Part shown: one piece after another, positions 60,403 to 64,000 of the stretch | How positions within the stretch are numbered: the stretch's first letter is position 1 | Layout: each line of letters begins with the position of its first letter | Origin: Acorus gramineus | Taxonomy: Eukaryota > Streptophyta > Magnoliopsida > Acorales > Acoraceae | Assembly (NCBI GenBank): GCA_030737835.1 | Contig: CM060847.1 | Span: forward strand, 9,438,704 to 9,502,703 | Direction: 5' to 3' | Length of the DNA: 64,000 nucleotides | The notes under the pieces: model-generated | The model's database searches: none | Told to the model about the DNA's origin: nothing | Seen by the model: the letters and a program-made list of their open reading frames with translations, nothing else | Position numbers and translations under genes: made by a program

Positions 60403-60640
60403 TTTTTTTTTTTTTTTAAGAAAGGTAAATGTTTGCTATCCCATTTTATTACTGAATTCAAATTACAAATTTTGAAAGGAGGAAGAATAGACATATATCC
60501 AAAACAAAAATAAAGAAGATAAGAACCCTAGAAGCAAATAAACAATCATAGGTTACTGAAGTCGTCTAAACCCCGGTTAGACGAGTCATTTAAACCAGTG
60601 GGACATCCGCGTATCCGTCACTCACCTAATAACAAAAGTT
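60403..60640 (-). mobile_element. Candidate LINE or SINE 3' end
   Basis: On the minus strand the text ends AATTCAGTAATAAAATGGGA, then TAGCAAACATTTACCTTTC and a run of A (60403-60419). An AATAAA-like signal before poly-A fits a retroposed 3' end. No coding domain is present, and the left limit (60640) is arbitrary. Confidence 0.35.
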
Positions 60641-60689
60641 TTAGGGATAGACAAATATATTAGCGAAACAAGTCATTTTTAAAAGAACA

Positions 60690-60960
60690 TTGTTACAAGT
60701 TTTCCTCGTGGATAGTCCATATAACTTGATAGTCATCTAATAAAGTATACATCTTATTAAATTAGATATATATTTTCTCACACGATGTATGTATCTCAAT
60801 AAAAAAATTTTTACGTTTTTCATCCAATGGTCCTTACAATACATCATTAATATATACAAAATTTAATAAAATATTTATCTCATCAGCTGAGTTTTAATAT
60901 TAAAAAAAAATCAAAACAGAGTGTGTGCAATCTATGCAAGACTGTCTCGTAGTAGACCGT
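60690..60960. repeat. AT-rich TGTTACAC-family element, copy D
   Basis: Opens TGTTACAAGTTTTCCTC and shares interior blocks with copy A at 732: GGTCCTTACAATACATCATTAA against GGTCCATACAATACATTATGA, and AAAATATTTATCTCATCAG against AAAATCATATATCTCATTAG. A further end of the family (GGTTGGATGTAACA) lies at 61785-61798, and another at about 6976-6989. Confidence 0.45.
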
Positions 60961-60977
60961 CCTAACATTATTATTTT

Positions 60978-61417
60978 CACTCACATTTGGGTATCCACAT
61001 AAAATATTTAGGGATAGATAAATATATTAGTAAAATAAGTTATTTTTCTATTTTATTGTGTTTTTACTCTTTTTTGTGTAAAACATGATAATAAAACTTT
61101 TGTTATTTGATTGATCATATATAAATTGTGAAAAAAATATAAATAAAATGTGAATAATAATTTATAAAAAGTGACAAAAATGATTTAACACATGGGCCTC
61201 TGATTTATAAGAGATGACGACACGTAAATTCTCTATACCAATTAAATAGATCGAATGAAATATCACAATTTAAGAAAACATGAAATATCATTATCAATTC
61301 AGTCTCATCTATTATCATATAATTACCATCACTTATTTCTTACATGCAAATAATTCTTCTAGACTCATTTAACAATATTTCATCGTACTACACGAACATT
61401 ATTCTAACCAAACATGG
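60978..61417. mobile_element. Tourist-like MITE, copy 3
   Basis: The right end reads as the complement of GCCATGTTTGGTTAGAATAA, as in copy 1. The interior AAGAGATGACGACACG and TGTTATTTGATTGATCATATA blocks align with copies 1 and 2. The left end (CACATTTGGGTATCC) is worn. No clear duplication of the target. Confidence 0.6.
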
Positions 61418-61979
61418 CTTCAAAAACATATAGTAAGATGGAACACAACAATACTTGACCATAAGCCCTGTCTCCAGCTCAGAGACCATCCCAATAGCAC
61501 TGTACATTGTATGAAAAATTATCACTATTTTTTATTTTAAAAAAATATGAGTATATTTAAAAGGCACTATAATACCTAGATTCATTTTTAACCCCAATTC
61601 CAGTTTTATATTGATAGAAAATTAACGATACATATGTTTAAAAATAATTTTTTTATAAACGCATTTATACAATTCATAAGAATATATGTTTTATTTTTTA
61701 TAAAATCATGTAACTTATTAAATAAGATATATTAGTTTAAAAAAATTCAAAATACATATAAATTAAAAATTAAATTGAAAATAAGGTTGGATGTAACATC
61801 ATCTAATTTATACTTTATACGGAGGGAGGTGATTGTAAATCTCATTTTCCTGAAGTCGGGATCTTGTCCGGCTGCTCCAATAAAAAGACAGTCTTGTACC
61901 TCTCAACAGTCAAAGTCCAACAGTAAAAAGACAGAGGAATAACGGTTCAATTATTTTTCCTCGAAAATCAAAAAGCAGC

Positions 61980-62145
61980 CCCGAAGAGAGAGAGAGAGAG
62001 AGGTTATCCTGACCGACTCCTACTCATTCGTCCACGTGTCCTCCCTCTCCTCACCTATAAAACCGTGCTCTGTCTAATCTACTCTCTCACTCACTCCGCT
62101 CTATCGTCTTTGACTTCTCCGTCACACAGAGAGAGAGAGAGAGAG
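61980..62145 (+). promoter_or_regulatory. FDH promoter and 5' UTR: G-box, TATA box, GA repeats
   Basis: CACGTG (G-box) at 62033-62038 and TATAAAA at 62056-62062 lie about 110 and 85 bases before the start codon. GA-repeat runs occur at about 61985-62003 and 62127-62145, the second ending at the ATG. G-boxes respond to light or stress factors in plants, and FDH is stress-inducible in several species. The link is inference. Confidence 0.65.
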
Positions 62146-64000
62146 ATGGCGATGAGGAGGGCAGCATCGGCGGCGGTTAAGGCAATGGCGGGGTCCCCGT
62201 CGGTGATCTCCAGACAGCTCCACGTAAGTGATCGAGCTCACTTGCTTCGATTCGGTTTTGGTTTCCAAGGGGGATGACCTTTTTATGGTGTAAATTGAGC
62301 TTTTTGGGTTCTTTGTTTTTATTTTGATCGAGTGGTTGGTTTTGGGTAACTTTGAATCGACCGATTATCCACGGATATTTCAAAACATGGAATTTTTTGG
62401 GGGAAAAAAAAATCATACCTTTATTGTTGGGGGTGGGTTTAATGAAGGTTTCACCAGATGAGGTTCTGAATTCGGGATTTCGTACATTTGAGTGCAATTG
62501 AGGCCTATTGCTTTCTATGGCATTTGTTTTAATTGGGTTTCCTTTTTTCCCCCTAATTGTATCTTCTTCTTCTTCTTTTTTTTCTGTTTTGGTTGAGCTC
62601 TTTTAGTGAAATTGAGTTTCGTGGGTTTCTTTTCGTTGTTCAAATGTTGGATTTTTCGTCTCTATGAAGATACTGATTATTTGAAAAGTTCACAATTTTG
62701 GTAGTAATTTTGAAAAAAAAAATCACATTTTTTTAGAATGATAAAGGGTTGACCAAAAAGGATTATGAAGTCCTAATCGTGCAATATTTTCTGAACACCA
62801 AAAGTGGTTCCTTTTGTGGTTCAGATGTTCGAATTTTGGTTTTTGAAGCTACTGATTATTCTGGGTAAGTTTTAAAATTTGTGATCTTTTAAAAAAATCA
62901 CATCTTTTTGTATGATAAGCTTTAGCCGGTAAGAGAGGTTCTTTATAATCTGTATTGTGCAATGTTTTCTTAAACCAGCTATTGTAAAAAAATTGTGAAG
63001 AGGTCTGAAGTCATGATATTGGTATCCTAAGTTTGATGCAACCCATTTTTCTTCAATTATGCTCTTCTTCTCTTTTAATTTGGTTTTCTTTGCTTGTTCT
63101 TTTCATTTTTCAGGCTTCACCGGGACCAAAGAAGATTGTTGGGGTGTTTTACAAGGCCAATGAGTATGCAAAGTTGAATCCAAACTTTTTGGGCTGCGCA
63201 GAGAATGCGTTGGGTATCCGCGAGTGGTTGGAGTCGCAGGGGCATCAATACATAGTCACTGATGACAAAGAAGGGCCCAATTGCGGTACGCTGTATATTT
63301 TTCTATATGAATTCTTTTTTTATAATTGACGGGTTAAACTTGTCTCAAACAAATCTGATCCCTTGTACATCAATAACATGTTTTATGAGGATTTTTGTAA
63401 AGTAATCAGTGTCATGGAGATGTAGATGGGTTCGATGTTGAGATGCCCCCATGGAAACATTTCAGTTCTCCATCAAATATTCATTCTCTATGAAGTTTGA
63501 TTATGTGTACTTTCTATAATATCTCATAGAGTACTCCATTTACTGACCTATAGTTTCTAATAGTTATAAATGCACATCCATCCATGCAGAACTCGAGAAA
63601 CATATCCCAGACCTGCATGTTTTGATATCCACACCCTTCCATCCGGCCTATGTGACGGCTGAAAGGATCAAGAAAGCCAAGAATCTACAGCTCCTCTTGA
63701 CTGCTGGCATTGGTTCTGATCATATCGACCTGAAAGCTGCTGCAGCTGCGGGACTGACGGTTGCAGAGGTCACTGGAAGCAATACAGTGTCAGTCGCAGA
63801 GGACGAGCTGATGAGGGTTCTTATCCTTACCCGTAACTTTGTTCCCGCTCACCATCAAGCGATCAATGGGGAGTGGAATGTGGCTGCAATTGCTCATAGA
63901 GCTTATGACCTTGAAGGGAAGACAGTGGGCACTGTTGGGGCTGGACGCATTGGGAAGCTTTTGTTGCAAAGGTTGAAGCCCTTTAACTGCAATATGTTGT
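62146..64000 (+). CDS. FDH: NAD-dependent formate dehydrogenase, mitochondrial, 5' part
   Basis: Three exons, 62146-62223, 63114-63285 and 63590 to the window edge; the gene continues to the right. FDH oxidises formate to CO2 with NAD in mitochondria. The first 26 residues ([14 protein letters not shown] onward) are Arg/Ala-rich, as in a mitochondrial presequence. The mature part starts near [19 protein letters not shown], followed by the formate-dehydrogenase blocks [68 protein letters not shown] (substrate-site asparagine in GSN) and the NAD-binding [16 protein letters not shown]. Exon 3 stays open to base 64000. The start ATG directly follows a GA repeat. The catalytic histidine and the C-terminus are outside the window. 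Identification is firm. Confidence 0.96.

Larger units (their letters stand above)
57296..62145. other. Divergent intergenic region between farnesyltransferase beta and FDH
   Basis: About 4.85 kb with no gene. It contains the farnesyltransferase promoter side (57296-57400), AT-rich text with a possible MITE end near 57935-57952 (ACCAAACGGGGCCT), a Mutator-like element (58531-59633), a candidate LINE 3' end (60403-60640), two TGTTACAC-family pieces (60690-60960 and one ending at 61798), a Tourist-like MITE (60978-61417), and the FDH promoter (61980-62145). Confidence 0.65.

Overview
The window is nuclear DNA of a flowering plant. It is AT-rich, its genes are split by many short GT-AG introns, and it encodes proteins known only from plants (EXECUTER, CASP-like, SIS3-type RING-H2, a plant-type farnesyltransferase beta subunit, mitochondrial NAD formate dehydrogenase). 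Several first exons are very GC-rich beside AT-rich introns. That would suit a non-grass monocot or another AT-rich angiosperm lineage, but this is a weak inference. There is no sign of bacterial or organellar DNA, a CRISPR array, rRNA or an intact tRNA gene.

Nine protein genes could be built exon by exon with all frames joining. (1) 338-1672, minus: 5' part of a medium-chain quinone/enone oxidoreductase, cut by the left edge. (2) 5900-8372, minus: a CASP-like four-helix membrane protein, 237 aa. (3) 11860-17775, minus: an EXECUTER-family chloroplast protein, 619 aa. (4) 18503-21974, minus: a SIS3-type membrane RING-H2 ubiquitin ligase, 342 aa. (5) 24842-40612, plus: a 21-exon, 781-aa coiled-coil protein with an AIR9-like C-terminal module. 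(6) 41613-45434, plus: a plastid protein of the histidine-phosphatase fold lacking both catalytic histidines, 293 aa. (7) 46441-50854, plus: chaperonin subunit CCT3, 556 aa. (8) 51608-57295, minus: farnesyltransferase beta subunit, 444 aa. (9) 62146 to the right edge, plus: formate dehydrogenase, cut by the edge.

The genes share no pathway. Genes 1-4 lie on the minus strand and 5-7 on the plus strand. Genes 4/5 and 8/9 are divergent pairs, and 7/8 converge with stop codons about 750 bp apart. This is an ordinary gene-rich plant segment, not a cluster.

The gaps and large introns hold small non-autonomous DNA elements: a 1.1-kb long-TIR Mutator-like element with a 9-bp target duplication (58531-59633), two copies of a ~525-bp stem-type MITE, two of a ~271-bp foldback MITE, three of a Tourist-like MITE, an AT-rich family ending in TGTTACAC, four tRNA-derived SINE candidates, a decayed L1 LINE piece in an intron of gene 5, LINE 3' ends, and a weak trace of an LTR element. 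No clearly new system was found. The best leads are the catalytically dead phosphatase-fold protein with a twin-arginine-like lumen signal, the coiled-coil/AIR9-like protein, three GC-AG introns in three different genes, and the Mutator-like element.
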